64,000 nucleotides of DNA from Pseudomonadota bacterium (GTDB lineage Bacteria > Pseudomonadota > Gammaproteobacteria > Steroidobacterales > Steroidobacteraceae), in the NCBI GenBank assembly GCA_021805865.1, contig JAJZDX010000001.1, positions 62,001 through 126,000 of the forward strand. Reading direction: 5' to 3'. The notes beneath the pieces were generated by a model that did not search any database, was not told where the DNA came from, and worked only from the letters and a program-made list of their open reading frames with translations. Shown piece by piece: positions 54,139 to 63,998 of this stretch (within the stretch, counting starts at the first letter, position 1; the number at the start of each line of letters is the position of its first letter). Both the position numbers and the translations under genes were made by a program.

Positions 54139-56238
54139 CTACCCCACCCTGCCGTATTGCTCGCCGCCGGCGATCCAGCGCGCCGATAAGGCGGCGATGA
54201 TATCCGGATAGCGCTCGATCAGCATCTGTGCTGCGGCCTGTACACGCGGCAACAGATCCGCATCGCGGCTCAGGTCCGCGACCCTCAGCTGCGCCAGCCC
54301 GGTCTGGCGCGTGCCGAGCAGCTCGCCCGCCCCGCGCAATTCCAGGTCCCGCCGCGCGATCTCAAAGCCGTCATTGGTCCGGCGCACCACCTCCAGGCGC
54401 TCACGCGCGAGCGGCGACAGCGGCGCCCGGTACAGCAGCACACAGGTGCTGGCCTGCGCTCCCCGGCCCACGCGGCCGCGCAGCTGATGCAGCTGGGAGA
54501 GTCCCATGCGCTCGGCGTTCTCGATGACCATCAGCGTCGCGTTGGGCACATCGACGCCGACCTCGATGACCGTGGTCGCCACCAGCAGCTGGATGCGGCC
54601 CGCCTTGAAAGCGAGCATCGCCTCATCCTTCTTCGCCGAGGGCATGCGGCCGTGGACCAGCCCGACGCGGACATCCGGCAGAGCAGCCTCGAGCGCGACG
54701 GCGGTCTCCTGCGCCGCCTGAGAGCGCAGCTCCTCCGACTCCTCGATGAGCGGGCAGACCCAGTACACCTGGCGGCCCGCGCGGCACGCCTGATCAACAC
54801 GCGCGACCACCTGGTCGCGCCGCTGCTGCGGCACGACCACGGTCTGCACGGGTGTGCGGCCTGGCGGCAGCTCATCGATCACTGAAATATCGAGATCCGC
54901 ATAGGCGGTCATGGCCAGAGTGCGCGGGATGGGCGTCGCCGTCATGATGAGCTGATGCGGGAAGCGCCCGAGCTTGCGCCCTTTTTCCTGCAGGCGCAGC
55001 CGCTGCTGGACGCCGAAGCGATGCTGCTCGTCGACGATGACGAGCGCCAGGTTCGCGAATTCGATGCCGTCCTGGAACAGCGCGTGCGTGCCCACCACGA
55101 CGCGCACTTCACCCGAGGCCACGGTCTCGAGCACGCTGCGCCGCGCACGGACCGGTTGTGTGCCGGAAAGCAGCGCCACGGGCAGCCCCAGCGGCTCGAG
55201 CCAGTCGCGAAAATTGCGCCAGTGCTGCTCGGCCAACAGCTCCGTGGGCGCCATGAGCGCGGCCTGCATGGCGCTGCCCGCGGCCCGCGCCGCGGCCACG
55301 GCGGCGACCACGGTCTTGCCGCAGCCCACATCACCCTGCACCAGGCGCACCATGGGCACATCGGACCTGAGGTCGGCTTCGACTTCGGCGAGGGCGCGCG
55401 CCTGGGCCTTCGTCAGCTGAAACGGCAGAGACGAAAGCAGCCGCGCAGACAATCCGGCCGCGTCCGCGAGCGCCGGCGCCGGGTCCGTCCGGGCCGCCTG
55501 CTTCAACAGCCTCAGGCTGGCGTGGTGCGCCAGCAGCTCCTCGAACGCCAGCCGGCGCTGCGCCGGATGGCGGCGTGCGATGAGTTCCGCGAGCCGCGCG
55601 TCCTTCGGCGGCCGGTGCACGTAGCGCAGCGCCTCGCGCAGCGGCGGCAGGGCCAGGGTGTCGGTGAGCTCGCGCGGCAGCCAGTCGCGCACCCCCGCGG
55701 TGTCCAGCTCCCGCAGCGCCTGCGCGATCAGCATGCGCAACCGGCCCTGGGTCACCCCTTCCGTCAGGGGATAGAGCGGCGTCAACGTATCCTCCACCGG
55801 CTCCGACTGATCAGTGACCCGTCGGTACTCGGGGTGGACCATCTCCAGGCCCTGCGGACCGCGCCGCACCTCGCCGAAACAGCGCAGGCGCGTGCCGCGC
55901 TCGAGGCCCTCCTGTTGGGTGGAGGAGAAATGGAAGAATCGGAGCGTGAGGAATCCCGAGCCGTCGGACAGCCGCGTCAGCAGCTGGCGCCGGCGACGGA
56001 ACGCCACTTCGGTGAGCTGGATTTCGCCCTGCACGACCGTGCGCATTCCCGGAACGAGTGCGCCCATGGCCGTGCGGGTGGTGCGGTCGTCATAATCGAC
56101 GGGCAGGACGAACAGCAGGTCCTGCACCTGGGTGACGCCGAGACGCCGCAGCCGCTCGGCGAGCGCCGCTCCGACCCCGCGCAGCGCCGTGACCGGGCGC
56201 TGCTCGCTAGCGCCCGGCTCGCGGGCCGTTTCAGCCAA
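54139..56238 (-). CDS. recG: ATP-dependent DNA helicase RecG
   Basis: RecG remodels stalled replication forks and branched DNA. The protein is 699 aa from the TTG at 56238. An OB-fold wedge domain occupies about residues 60-160, followed by the helicase core: [11 protein letters not shown] (Walker A), [21 protein letters not shown] (motif II), [40 protein letters not shown] and the QLRGRVGRG motif. The start is uncertain: the candidate TTG overlaps the end of ridA by 8 bp (TTGGCTGA), giving coupling and the normal length. Another TTG 51 bp upstream lies deeper in ridA. Confidence 0.93.
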   Translation of the reverse strand: MAETAREPGASEQRPVTALRGVGAALAERLRRLGVTQVQDLLFVLPVDYDDRTTRTAMGALVPGMRTVVQGEIQLTEVAFRRRRQLLTRLSDGSGFLTLRFFHFSSTQQEGLERGTRLRCFGEVRRGPQGLEMVHPEYRRVTDQSEPVEDTLTPLYPLTEGVTQGRLRMLIAQALRELDTAGVRDWLPRELTDTLALPPLREALRYVHRPPKDARLAELIARRHPAQRRLAFEELLAHHASLRLLKQAARTDPAPALADAAGLSARLLSSLPFQLTKAQARALAEVEADLRSDVPMVRLVQGDVGCGKTVVAAVAAARAAGSAMQAALMAPTELLAEQHWRNFRDWLEPLGLPVALLSGTQPVRARRSVLETVASGEVRVVVGTHALFQDGIEFANLALVIVDEQHRFGVQQRLRLQEKGRKLGRFPHQLIMTATPIPRTLAMTAYADLDISVIDELPPGRTPVQTVVVPQQRRDQVVARVDQACRAGRQVYWVCPLIEESEELRSQAAQETAVALEAALPDVRVGLVHGRMPSAKKDEAMLAFKAGRIQLLVATTVIEVGVDVPNATLMVIENAERMGLSQLHQLRGRVGRGAQASTCVLLYRAPLSPLARERLEVVRRTNDGFEIARRDLELRGAGELLGTRQTGLAQLRVADLSRDADLLPRVQAAAQMLIERYPDIIAALSARWIAGGEQYGRVG

Positions 56239-56614
56239 GGTACAAGATGCACTCGGCCTCGACCCGCGCGCCCCTGGGCAACTGCGCAACGCCGACGGCC
56301 GCCCGCGCCGGGTAGGGCTGCGGGAAGTACTGCGCCATGATCTCGTTGACCTTGGCGAAGTGCCCGAGGTCGGTCAGGTAAAGGTTGACTTTCACGGCCT
56401 GCGCCAGAGTCCCGCCGGCGGCCTCGGCCACCGACCTGAGGTTCTCGAACACGCGACGGATTTCGGCCTCGATGTCGCCGCTCACCAGCTCCTTCGTGGT
56501 CGGGTCCAGCGGGATCTGGCCGGAAAGGTACACGGTGTCGCCCGCGCGCACCGCTTGTGAATAGGTTCCGATCGCCTGCGGCGCCTTGTCGGTCTGGATG
56601 ATCGTGCGGCTCAT
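56231..56614 (-). CDS. ridA: RidA-family 2-iminobutanoate/2-iminopropanoate deaminase
   Basis: RidA hydrolyses reactive enamine/imine intermediates released by PLP enzymes, notably IlvA, which is also in this window. The 127-aa protein has the RidA pattern: AIGTYSQAV near residue 15, [11 protein letters not shown], the [12 protein letters not shown] helix, and the catalytic arginine in [23 protein letters not shown]. The ATG at 56614 is preceded by GAGGAG 4 bp upstream and starts where the family does. It is 11 bp after spoT and overlaps recG, in the spoT-ridA-recG order common in gammaproteobacteria. Confidence 0.94.
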   Translation of the reverse strand: MSRTIIQTDKAPQAIGTYSQAVRAGDTVYLSGQIPLDPTTKELVSGDIEAEIRRVFENLRSVAEAAGGTLAQAVKVNLYLTDLGHFAKVNEIMAQYFPQPYPARAAVGVAQLPRGARVEAECILYLG

Positions 56615-56625
56615 GCTGCTCCTCG

Positions 56626-58845
56626 TCAAGGGTTTTCCGAATTCGAATCCTGCTCGTCAAAATCGTCCTCGGTCCGCCCGTCGCGCGCATGCGCGGCGAT
56701 CGTGCGGCTGACACGGGTCACGTCCGGCAGGCGGCGGATGACACGCATCACGCGCGCCAGCTGCTTGCGATCGCGCACCTTCAGCTCGAACGTGAGGATC
56801 GAGGCATCGCCTTCCTGCTCCTCGATCGAGACATGATGAATGTTGGTATCGGCGCTGGCAATGGCCGCCGCCACCCTGGCGAGCACGCCGGTGCGGTTGA
56901 CCACGTACACGCGGATCTCCGAGCTGAACAGCCGCTCCGGCGCGCTCTGCCAGCTCACCGGCAGCCACTTCTCGGGGTGCTTGCGATAGTCCTCGACGTT
57001 CACGCAGCGGTCGCGGTGGATCACCACGCCGCGCCCTGCCGAGAGGAACGCGAACACCGGGTCGTTCGGCAGCGGGAAGCAGCAGCGCGCGTAGGTGACC
57101 AGCAACCCCTCGGTGCCGGCGATGGCGAGCGGCAAAGGCGTGCCTGCACCCCTCTCCGGCGCCGCGCCGGGCAGCAGGCGGCGCGCCACGAGCGGCGCCA
57201 GGCGCTCCCCGAGGCCGATCTTCTCGTACAGATCGTCGATGTTCTTCATGCCGAGCTCGCCCACGATCGCCTCGCGGGTCTCCGCATGGACGTCCTCCAG
57301 GGACAGATGAAACTCGGCGAGCGCCTGCGAGAGCAGCCGCTGGCCGAGCTCGATCGCCTCGGTGCGCCGCAGGCCCTTCAGGTAGTGGCGGATGGCGCTG
57401 CGCGCCTTGGCGGTGACGACGAAGCCGACCCACGCGGGATTGGGCACCGCGCCCTTGGCGGTGATGATCTCCACCGTCTGGCCATTGCGCAGCACGGTGC
57501 GCAGCGGCGTCAGTCGCCGGTCGACCTTGGCCGCGACGCAGCGGTTGCCGACATCGGTGTGCACCGCGTAGGCGAAATCGACCACCGTCGCGCCGCTCGG
57601 AAGTCTCAGGATCTTGCCCTTGGGAGTGAAGACATACACCTTGTCGGGGAAGAGATCGACCTTGACGCTCTCCAGGAACTCCTCCGAAGTGCCGTCTTCC
57701 TGAAGCTCCACCAGCCCCGACAGCCACTCCCGCGCGCGCTCCTGTTGCATCGACTCTTCACTGCCGCCGGATTTGTATTTCCAGTGCGCGGCGATGCCGG
57801 ATTCGGCCACGCGGTCCATGTCCTCTGTGCGGATCTGCACCTCGATCGGCACGGCGTTGGGACCGAAGAGCATCGTATGGAGCGATTGGTAGCCGTTCAC
57901 CCGCGGGATGGCGATGTAGTCCTTGAACCGGCCGGGCATGGGCTTGAACACCGAGTGCACCACCCCGAGGGCGCGGTAGCAGGTGTCGAACTCGTCGACG
58001 ATGATGCGCAGGCCGTAGACGTCGACGATCTCGGCGAGCGAGGCGCGCTTGCGCAGCATTTTCTTGTAAATGCTGTAGATGTGCTTCTCGCGCATCTCGA
58101 CTCGGGCGCGGATGTCCCGCTTCTCGAGCGCGGCGGACAGCTGCCGCGCGATCTTCTTCAGGAACTCCTTCTGGTTGCCGCCCGCCTTGCGCAGCGCGCG
58201 CTCCAGCACCCGGTAGCGCTGCGGATACAGCGCCTGGAAACCCAGCTCCTCGAGCTCGAGTTTCAGGCTGTACAGGCCCAATCGCTCGGCGATGGGCGCA
58301 TAGATGTCCAAGGTCTCGCGCGCGATCGCGCGCCGCCGGTGCGGCGGCATCGCGTCGATGGTGCGCATGTTGTGCGTGCGATCAGCGAGCTTGACCAGGA
58401 TGACGCGCAGGTCGCGCACCATCGCGAGCAGCATCTTGCGGAAGGATTCCGCCTGCGCCTCCTCGCGGCTCTTGAACTGGATGGCATCGAGCTTGGTCAC
58501 CCCGTCGACCAGCTCCGCCACATCGGCGCCGAAGCGCGCGGCCAGCTGATCCTTCGGCGTCGGAGTATCCTCGATGACGTCGTGAAGGATGGCGGCGACG
58601 AGCGTGTCGGGATCGAGATGCAGGTCGGCGAGGATCGCCGCGGTGGCCACGGGGTGCGCGATGAAAGGCTCGCCCGAGAGCCGCTTCTGCCCCTTGTGGG
58701 CCGAGGCGCCAAACTCCGCAGCTTCGCGTACGCGCTCGACCTGCTCCGGCGGCAGATAGCCGCCGACCGTAGCCAGCAGCTCCTTCAGCCCGGGAGTACG
58801 CCTTCCGCCGGGAAGCAGCCCCAGGAGAGAAGACGCATAGTCCAT
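56626..58845 (-). CDS. spoT: Bifunctional (p)ppGpp synthetase/hydrolase SpoT
   Basis: SpoT makes and degrades the stringent response alarmone (p)ppGpp. The 739-aa protein has the HD hydrolase domain with FIAHPVATA and LHDVIEDT (about residues 60-95), then the synthetase domain with [20 protein letters not shown]. The RFKD (RxKD) sequence is typical of bifunctional enzymes as opposed to RelA. TGS follows ([29 protein letters not shown]), then helical and conserved-cysteine regions, and a C-terminal ACT domain. The conserved YARCCFPLP block is present. It is 30 bp after rpoZ and 11 bp before ridA. Confidence 0.96.
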   Translation of the reverse strand: MDYASSLLGLLPGGRRTPGLKELLATVGGYLPPEQVERVREAAEFGASAHKGQKRLSGEPFIAHPVATAAILADLHLDPDTLVAAILHDVIEDTPTPKDQLAARFGADVAELVDGVTKLDAIQFKSREEAQAESFRKMLLAMVRDLRVILVKLADRTHNMRTIDAMPPHRRRAIARETLDIYAPIAERLGLYSLKLELEELGFQALYPQRYRVLERALRKAGGNQKEFLKKIARQLSAALEKRDIRARVEMREKHIYSIYKKMLRKRASLAEIVDVYGLRIIVDEFDTCYRALGVVHSVFKPMPGRFKDYIAIPRVNGYQSLHTMLFGPNAVPIEVQIRTEDMDRVAESGIAAHWKYKSGGSEESMQQERAREWLSGLVELQEDGTSEEFLESVKVDLFPDKVYVFTPKGKILRLPSGATVVDFAYAVHTDVGNRCVAAKVDRRLTPLRTVLRNGQTVEIITAKGAVPNPAWVGFVVTAKARSAIRHYLKGLRRTEAIELGQRLLSQALAEFHLSLEDVHAETREAIVGELGMKNIDDLYEKIGLGERLAPLVARRLLPGAAPERGAGTPLPLAIAGTEGLLVTYARCCFPLPNDPVFAFLSAGRGVVIHRDRCVNVEDYRKHPEKWLPVSWQSAPERLFSSEIRVYVVNRTGVLARVAAAIASADTNIHHVSIEEQEGDASILTFELKVRDRKQLARVMRVIRRLPDVTRVSRTIAAHARDGRTEDDFDEQDSNSENP

Positions 58846-58875
58846 ATGTTCACTGGGGCAGACCGGTCCCCGGTA

Positions 58876-59163
58876 TCAATCTCCCAGACCAAACTGCGGA
58901 GCACGGAAGGTGGACTGCATGTCCAGCTCCGCAACGGCCGGGGCGGCCTCGGCCGCCGGCGGCTCGGGCTCACGGAGCATATCCACCGTGACGTTGCCGG
59001 CGGCGATCTCGCGCAACGCGACGACGGTCGGCTTATCGTTCTCGAGCGGCACGGTTGGCTCGGCGCCATTGGCAATGCGTCGGGCCCGCTGGGCCGCCAG
59101 AATCACCAGCTGGAAGAGGTTATCGACGTTTTGCAGGCAGTCTTCGACGGTGATTCGAGCCAT
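58876..59163 (-). CDS. rpoZ: RNA polymerase omega subunit
   Basis: RpoZ binds the beta-prime subunit and is part of the ppGpp site. The 95-aa protein begins [20 protein letters not shown] and has [12 protein letters not shown] and the [16 protein letters not shown] block typical of gammaproteobacterial omega. The C-terminal 30 residues are Ala/Pro/Glu-rich, as in longer xanthomonad-type omegas. It lies between the rdgB-gmk fusion (75 bp upstream) and spoT (30 bp downstream). Confidence 0.95.
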   Translation of the reverse strand: MARITVEDCLQNVDNLFQLVILAAQRARRIANGAEPTVPLENDKPTVVALREIAAGNVTVDMLREPEPPAAEAAPAVAELDMQSTFRAPQFGLGD

Positions 59164-59238
59164 GACGATCCGGGAACCAGCGGTTAAAGGGCGCGGCCAG
59201 CGCGCAAGGAAGCCGTATTGTACGGCAAAGAGGGGGGC

Positions 59239-60477
59239 TCAGGCCAGCAGCCGCTTGAGGAGCGGGGCCAGATCCGGCCGGCTCGCCAGGAGCGCCTCGC
59301 CGCCGCCGCCCACGATCCGCATCAGGTCCGCCACCGCACGCTCGAAATCGTCGTTCACCACGACGTAGTCGAATTCATTCCAATGGGACATGTCGCTCAC
59401 TGCGTCGCGCAGCCGGCGGACGATCACTTCGGTGGAATCCGTGGCCCGTCCGCGAAGCCGCTGCTCCAGGGACTCCCGGGACGGCGGCAGCACGAAGACG
59501 GTCAGGCAGGAGGGCATGGCGGCCCGGACCTGCCGCGCGCCCTGCCAGTCGATCTCGAGCACCACGTCCCTGCCCTGCGTGAGCTTCTCCTCGACCGGCT
59601 CACGGGCGGTGCCGTAGCAATTGTCGAAAACCCGGGCGTGCTCCAGGAAGGAGCCTGCGTTCACCATCCTCTCGAATTCCGCCACGGTGACGAAGCAGTA
59701 CTCCCGGCCTGGAATCTCGGTGGGGCGCTGGGGCCGGGTAGTGTGCGAGATGGACAGCTGCAGCATCGGCATGCGCTGAAGCAGCTCCCGGACGAGCGAA
59801 GTCTTGCCGGCGCCGGAGGGGGCGGCCAGCACGAACAGCCGGCCCCGCGCCCCGGACCTGCCGGATGGCTCGCCGGGGGAGTGCTCGAAGAGCGCGCGGG
59901 CACCGCACGCCAATGCCCGCAGGGCCTGCCCGCGATGGCTGACCGCGTTCTTTTCGCCCGCATCGAGCTCGGCCGCGGTGCGCTGCGAGCCGGCCGGCAG
60001 AAAGATCGGGTCATAGCCGAAGCCTCCCGAGCCTCGAGGCGCCTGCGCGATCCGGCCTTCCCATGTCCCGTGCGCGATGAGCGGCTCGGGATCATCGTGA
60101 CGCCGGACCAAGGCGATCACACACTGGTAGCGGGCACGTCGGCGCTCCTCCGGCACCGCCTCGAGGTCGGCCAGGAGCTTGCGGAGATTGTCCTCGTCAC
60201 TGGCTCCCTCGCCCGCGAAACGGGCGGAATACACGCCCGGCCGGCCGTGCAGCGCATCCACTTCGATGCCGGAATCGTCCGCAAGCGCCGGCAATCCGGT
60301 GACTCGCGCGGCATGGCGGGCCTTGAGCAGTGCGTTGTCGACGAAGGTCGTGCCGGTCTCCGGGGGCGGCGTTATCCCGAAGGCACTCTGAGGGACGAGC
60401 GTGAGCCCGTGCGGGGCCAGCAATGCGCCGATCTCCCGCAGCTTGCCGGCATTGCCGCTGGCCAGGATTATTTTCAT
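59239..60477 (-). CDS. Fused XTP/dITP pyrophosphatase (RdgB) - guanylate kinase (Gmk)
   Basis: One continuous 412-aa frame covers two enzymes usually encoded by separate genes. Residues 1-198 are RdgB, which hydrolyses dITP, dXTP and ITP: SGNAGKLREI, ADDSGIEVDALHGRPGVYSAR, GGFGYDPIF and SHRGQALRAL are all in place. Residues about 213-412 are guanylate kinase, converting GMP to GDP: P-loop APSGAGKT (219-226), SHTTRPQRPTE, GREYCFVTVAEFE, VVLEIDWQGARQVR and the RLRGRATDSTEVIVRRL lid. A short linker rich in Gly, Ser, Pro and Arg (199-212) joins them. No stop codon lies between. A GTG at 59832 could start Gmk separately but would trim its first strand. All catalytic motifs look intact in both halves. 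Confidence 0.88.
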   Translation of the reverse strand: MKIILASGNAGKLREIGALLAPHGLTLVPQSAFGITPPPETGTTFVDNALLKARHAARVTGLPALADDSGIEVDALHGRPGVYSARFAGEGASDEDNLRKLLADLEAVPEERRRARYQCVIALVRRHDDPEPLIAHGTWEGRIAQAPRGSGGFGYDPIFLPAGSQRTAAELDAGEKNAVSHRGQALRALACGARALFEHSPGEPSGRSGARGRLFVLAAPSGAGKTSLVRELLQRMPMLQLSISHTTRPQRPTEIPGREYCFVTVAEFERMVNAGSFLEHARVFDNCYGTAREPVEEKLTQGRDVVLEIDWQGARQVRAAMPSCLTVFVLPPSRESLEQRLRGRATDSTEVIVRRLRDAVSDMSHWNEFDYVVVNDDFERAVADLMRIVGGGGEALLASRPDLAPLLKRLLA

Positions 60478-60571
60478 GTGCTGCGCGCGGGACGCACGGC
60501 ACTCGCCGAAGCGCAAACCGCGTACGGATGGCGAGGCTGTGCACCGGTAAGCGACACCATCGTAGCCTCGG

Positions 60572-61291
60572 TCACAGCTCCAACGCCTGCCCCTGCAGGG
60601 AGAACAGCTTCTCGATGCCGCCGGCGGCGAGCGCGAGCATGGTGTCGAGTTCGTGCCGGCGAAACGCGTGCCCCTCGGCGGTGCCTTGCAGCTCGATGAA
60701 GGCGCCGCCGTCGTTCATCACCACGTTCATGTCAACCTCGGCCTGGGAGTCCTCCCGGTAATCGAGGTCCAGCACCGGGGCCCCGCCGACGATGCCAACC
60801 GAGATCGCCGCCACCTGGCCGTGCAAAGGGCTGGCTGAGATCAGCCGCCGCTTGGCGAGCAGCCGGCATGCCTGGGCGAGCGCCACAAAGCCGCCGGAGA
60901 TGGAGGCGGTGCGCGTGCCCCCATCGGCCTGCAGCACATCGCAGTCCACGGTAATGGTGCGCTCGCCGAGGGCCTTGAGGTCGGTCACCGCGCGCAGCGA
61001 GCGGCCGATGAGCCGCTGAATCTCCAGCGTGCGGCCGCCCTGCTTGCCGCGCGCCGCTTCCCTCGCCGAGCGGGTGTGGGTGGAGCGCGGCAACATGCCG
61101 TATTCGGCTGTGACCCACCCCTGGCCCTTGCCGCGCAGAAATGCGGGCACGCTCTCCTCGATGCTGGCGGTGCACAGCACCTGGGTGTCCCCGAACTCGA
61201 CCAGTACGGCGCCTTCGGCGTGCTTGCCGAAGCGGCGCGAAAAGCTCACGGGCCGCATTTGATCGGGGGAACGTCCGCTGGGTCGGATCAT
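60572..61291 (-). CDS. rph: Ribonuclease PH
   Basis: RNase PH trims tRNA 3' ends phosphorolytically. The 239-aa protein starts with [19 protein letters not shown] and has [54 protein letters not shown] and the final [20 protein letters not shown], all standard. Full length indicates an active enzyme, unlike the truncated rph of E. coli K-12. Order rph then rdgB (here fused) is common. It starts 82 bp after the PP2C gene. Confidence 0.96.
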   Translation of the reverse strand: MIRPSGRSPDQMRPVSFSRRFGKHAEGAVLVEFGDTQVLCTASIEESVPAFLRGKGQGWVTAEYGMLPRSTHTRSAREAARGKQGGRTLEIQRLIGRSLRAVTDLKALGERTITVDCDVLQADGGTRTASISGGFVALAQACRLLAKRRLISASPLHGQVAAISVGIVGGAPVLDLDYREDSQAEVDMNVVMNDGGAFIELQGTAEGHAFRRHELDTMLALAAGGIEKLFSLQGQALEL

Positions 61292-61373
61292 GTCTCTACG
61301 TCTCTCTACCGTTGTCCGCACTGGTCATCAGGCTGCGCCGTCGTTGGCTGCACGACAGCTCCGGTGTCTCGCA

Positions 61374-62150
61374 CTAGCCATTGCACCCGCGCGGCTCCCC
61401 CAGCCACCGCAAGGCGGCGGCGGAGGTGTTGTCGCTCGCCGCTCCGATGCGGCTCACGGCGTTGCGGGCCAGCTCCTGCAGCGCTTCGCGCAGCGGCGCA
61501 CCGCAGCCGAGCGCCGCTGCCAGCTCCTCGTCCTTGAGCGGACCCCACAGGCCGTCGCTGCAAACGAGCAGCACGTCACCAGGCACCAGCGGCCTGCGGC
61601 GGGTGATCGCCATGTCCGGCAGGATCGGAACTCCGCCGAGACAGCACTCGACATAATTGCGCTGGGGATGGACCTGAGCCTGCTCGGCGGTGATCAGCCC
61701 CTCGCGCAGCAGCCCTTCCACGTGACTGTGGTCGCGACTGCGCTCGACCAGCGTGCCGCCGCGGATGTGGTAGATCCGGCTGTCGCCGACATGTGCCCAC
61801 CACGATGCGCCCTGCTGGACGAGGCACAGCGCGCATGTGGCTCGCGGGCGCCGATCGATCGGCAGGGACCCTCCCAACTTCACCACCTCTTCGTGCGCGC
61901 GGCCGAGGATCAGGTGAAGAAAGCCCATGGGATCGAAAAGCGGCTGCGGCGTGCGCCCGAAGGCCTCCAGCACGACCTGTCGCGCGACCTCTGCGGCGTG
62001 CGCGCCATCGGCATATCCACCCATCCCATCGGCGACGACCAGCAGCGCCGCATGCTCCGCGACGGCGACCGTGACTCTGTCCTGGTTCTCCGCGCGTCCG
62101 CCCACGAGGCTGACGTCGGCATATTCGATCCGCAAAGGAGATCTGCGCAA
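61374..62150 (-). CDS. PP2C-family serine/threonine protein phosphatase
   Basis: A 258-aa cytoplasmic PPM/PP2C phosphatase, no membrane segment. Metal-binding motifs are in order: R-ENQDRV near residue 20, VVADGMGGYADG, WWAHVGDSRIYHIR, VCSDGLWGPL and a final SDNTSAA. It would reverse phosphorylation by a Hanks-type kinase, but no such kinase gene lies in the window. Start codons are weak: TTG at 62150 and TTG at 62135 are both possible, with no ATG. A TATAAA-like -10 on the minus strand (62177-62172) would give a leader of about 15 bases to the first TTG. It is divergent from yicC and upstream of rph. Confidence 0.88.
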   Translation of the reverse strand: MRRSPLRIEYADVSLVGGRAENQDRVTVAVAEHAALLVVADGMGGYADGAHAAEVARQVVLEAFGRTPQPLFDPMGFLHLILGRAHEEVVKLGGSLPIDRRPRATCALCLVQQGASWWAHVGDSRIYHIRGGTLVERSRDHSHVEGLLREGLITAEQAQVHPQRNYVECCLGGVPILPDMAITRRRPLVPGDVLLVCSDGLWGPLKDEELAAALGCGAPLREALQELARNAVSRIGAASDNTSAAALRWLGEPRGCNG

Positions 62151-62210
62151 GTGTTAAGCTTCGGGGTCCGCTTTATAGCATTCCAGGGCGCCGTCGGCGT
62201 AGCGTTTACC

Positions 62211-63071
62211 ATGATTGCCAGCATGACAGGCTTTGCCCGGCGCGAGGCTTCCGGCCCCTGGGGGACGCTCGTGTGCGAGCTGCGCAGCGTCAATCACCGC
62301 TTCCTCGAGGCCGGCTTCCGCCTGCCCGAAGAGCTGCGCTCCCTCGAGGGCGAGCTGCGGCAGCGGCTCGCGCGCGATATCCGCCGCGGCAAGGTCGACT
62401 GCACGATCACCTACCGGGCCGCTCAGGGGGCGGGCAGCCTGGAGGTCGACCCGCAGGTGCTCGAGCGACTCACGGCCCGGCTCGATGACCTGGAACGGGT
62501 CATTCCGGTCGGCTCGGTCAACCTGCTCGAGGTTCTGCGCTGGCCCGGGGTGCTGAAGGACGTGACCGCGGGCGGGGAGGAGCTGCTGGGCGCGGCCCGG
62601 GCGCTATTCGATGGCGCGACGGAAGAGCTCAAGGCGGCCCGGGCACGCGAGGGGCAGAAGCTGCGCGAGGTGCTCGAGCAGCGCTGCGGCGGCCTGGAGG
62701 CGCTCGTCAAACAGGTACAGGCGCGGCTGCCCGAGATCCAGGCGCGGCTCACCAACCGGATGCGCGAGCGGGTCAAGGAGCTGGCCTCCGCCGTGGATCA
62801 GGAGCGCCTGGAGCAGGAAATCGCGCTGCTGCTGCAAAGGCTCGACGTGGACGAGGAGATCGAGCGCCTGACAGGGCACATCTCGGAGGTGCGACGTGTC
62901 GTCGCCGCCGAGGAGCCCGCCGGCCGGCGGCTCGACTTCCTGATGCAGGAGCTCAACCGCGAGGCCAACACCCTCTCCTCGAAATCCCAGGACCTCGAGA
63001 CCACCCGTACCGCGGTGGACATGAAGGTCACCATCGAGCAGATGCGCGAGCAGGTGCAGAACGCCGAATAG
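62211..63071 (+). CDS. yicC: YicC-family endoribonuclease
   Basis: YicC proteins are a widely conserved stress-related endoribonuclease family. The 286-aa protein begins MIASMTGFARRE, with the family-typical SMTGFAR, then LVCELRSVNHRFLE, RRGKVDCTITY, and the C-terminal DUF1732 part with RLDVDEEIERLTGHI and KSQDLETTRTAVDMKVTIEQMREQVQN in blocks. The ATG at 62211 gives the normal start; the second ATG at 62223 (MTGFAR) is also possible. It is divergent from the PP2C gene by about 60 bp. In many gammaproteobacteria yicC, rph and gmk are neighbours. Confidence 0.94.
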   Translation: MIASMTGFARREASGPWGTLVCELRSVNHRFLEAGFRLPEELRSLEGELRQRLARDIRRGKVDCTITYRAAQGAGSLEVDPQVLERLTARLDDLERVIPVGSVNLLEVLRWPGVLKDVTAGGEELLGAARALFDGATEELKAARAREGQKLREVLEQRCGGLEALVKQVQARLPEIQARLTNRMRERVKELASAVDQERLEQEIALLLQRLDVDEEIERLTGHISEVRRVVAAEEPAGRRLDFLMQELNREANTLSSKSQDLETTRTAVDMKVTIEQMREQVQNAE

Positions 63072-63126
63072 CGCTCGGGGGTGTCGAGGCGTGTCTGTCG
63101 GCGTCCTGAATGCCCCGCGTTTCTAG

Positions 63127-63233
63127 CGATTTCTGCCGCAACTCGAGCAGGCCCACCGATCGGACAAGCCGATGCTGCTCAGCAACGGCGATGGGCTGTA
63201 CCTGCGCAAGCAGACCCGCGATGAGCTCATCGG
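63127..63233 (+). pseudogene. Possible tyrosine-integrase N-terminal remnant
   Basis: A short open stretch after a TAG reads ...SDKPMLLSNGDGLYLRKQTRDE, resembling the arm-type DNA-binding domain (DUF4102) at the start of P4-like phage integrases, where a K-P-x-x-LSDGxGLYL pattern is normal. It has no start codon and passes into unrelated sequence within about 35 codons. It may be a decayed integrase fragment or chance similarity. Confidence 0.35.
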
Positions 63234-63284
63234 CCGGACGCGATCGCGTGGCGGCGGCTCGCTACCCCGGCATTCACCAAACCC

Positions 63285-63998
63285 TCAGCCGCCGCGCTCG
63301 CCTCTCGAGAGGCCGTGCGCCATGCGCAGCACGTTCTCGCGATGAAATTCGAGAAACTGCCGCTGCCCTTCAGAGAAGGCACCGACATTGACCCGGGCGT
63401 CGGGATCGATTCCCATCCGCCTGAGCGAGACGGGATCCGCCACCGGAGACACAATGAGCTGTCCCGTGTTCTCGAAGGAAATGAATCCCTTGTCGAACAG
63501 GTGGTCCGCCGTCGGGGTCAGGAGCAGACCGTTTTCGCCATCGAGCCGCCCCTCGTTGCTGCTGTCGCGCCAGGGCTGGATATGGCTGGCAATGAGATGC
63601 TCGGGGAGCTCTACCCGGGTAATGCGGCAGGCGTGCTCAATCGAGCGCACGTTGTCCCGGAAGATCCCCTGGCCGCGACGTGCCTGAACGAGCGCGGTTC
63701 TCTCGGTCTCAGGGATCGTCGTGCTCGTATCAATGGCGACCTCGATGCGCCGCTCCCATTCCTCGATGTCCCGTTCCGGTGCCGGGGAGTCGCGCTCGAT
63801 CCGGCCGACCTCCCGCCCGGCATCCGCCACCTGATTGACCTCAGCCCCGATCAGAGAGAAGAGCTCCGATGCGAGGACCGGGCTGATCTGGGTCAGATAG
63901 ATGCCCTGCAGCCCGTTGCCGTCCTGCCTCAGAGGTGCGTACTGCCGTGGCAGGGCCGATCGGAGCCGCGCGATGTGATCCTTGGGGCGAATCGCATT
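63285..63998 (-). CDS. HNH endonuclease domain protein (5' end outside window)
   Basis: The frame is open to the right edge of the window, so the N-terminus is missing; 237 residues are visible. The C-terminal half has the HNH_2 pattern of restriction-like nucleases: a histidine-containing ASHIQPWRDSS, then RLDGENGLLLTPTADHLFDKGFISFE. The upstream part (GIYLTQISPVLASELFSLIGAEV...) is helical and I cannot assign it. The cysteine of RITRVELPEH-type zinc sites is partly present (ACRIT). Its tail ends with HRENVLRMAHGLSRGERGG. Proteins of this type act in DNA restriction or as stand-alone nucleases. The neighbouring integrase-like scrap suggests accessory DNA. Confidence 0.8.
   Translation of the reverse strand, partial: NAIRPKDHIARLRSALPRQYAPLRQDGNGLQGIYLTQISPVLASELFSLIGAEVNQVADAGREVGRIERDSPAPERDIEEWERRIEVAIDTSTTIPETERTALVQARRGQGIFRDNVRSIEHACRITRVELPEHLIASHIQPWRDSSNEGRLDGENGLLLTPTADHLFDKGFISFENTGQLIVSPVADPVSLRRMGIDPDARVNVGAFSEGQRQFLEFHRENVLRMAHGLSRGERGG

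Noticed and set aside
59239-59832. Gmk as a separate gene from GTG 59832
   Set aside because: It would remove part of the first beta-strand and has no ribosome binding site, while the upstream frame is continuous with RdgB. Kept only as an alternative.
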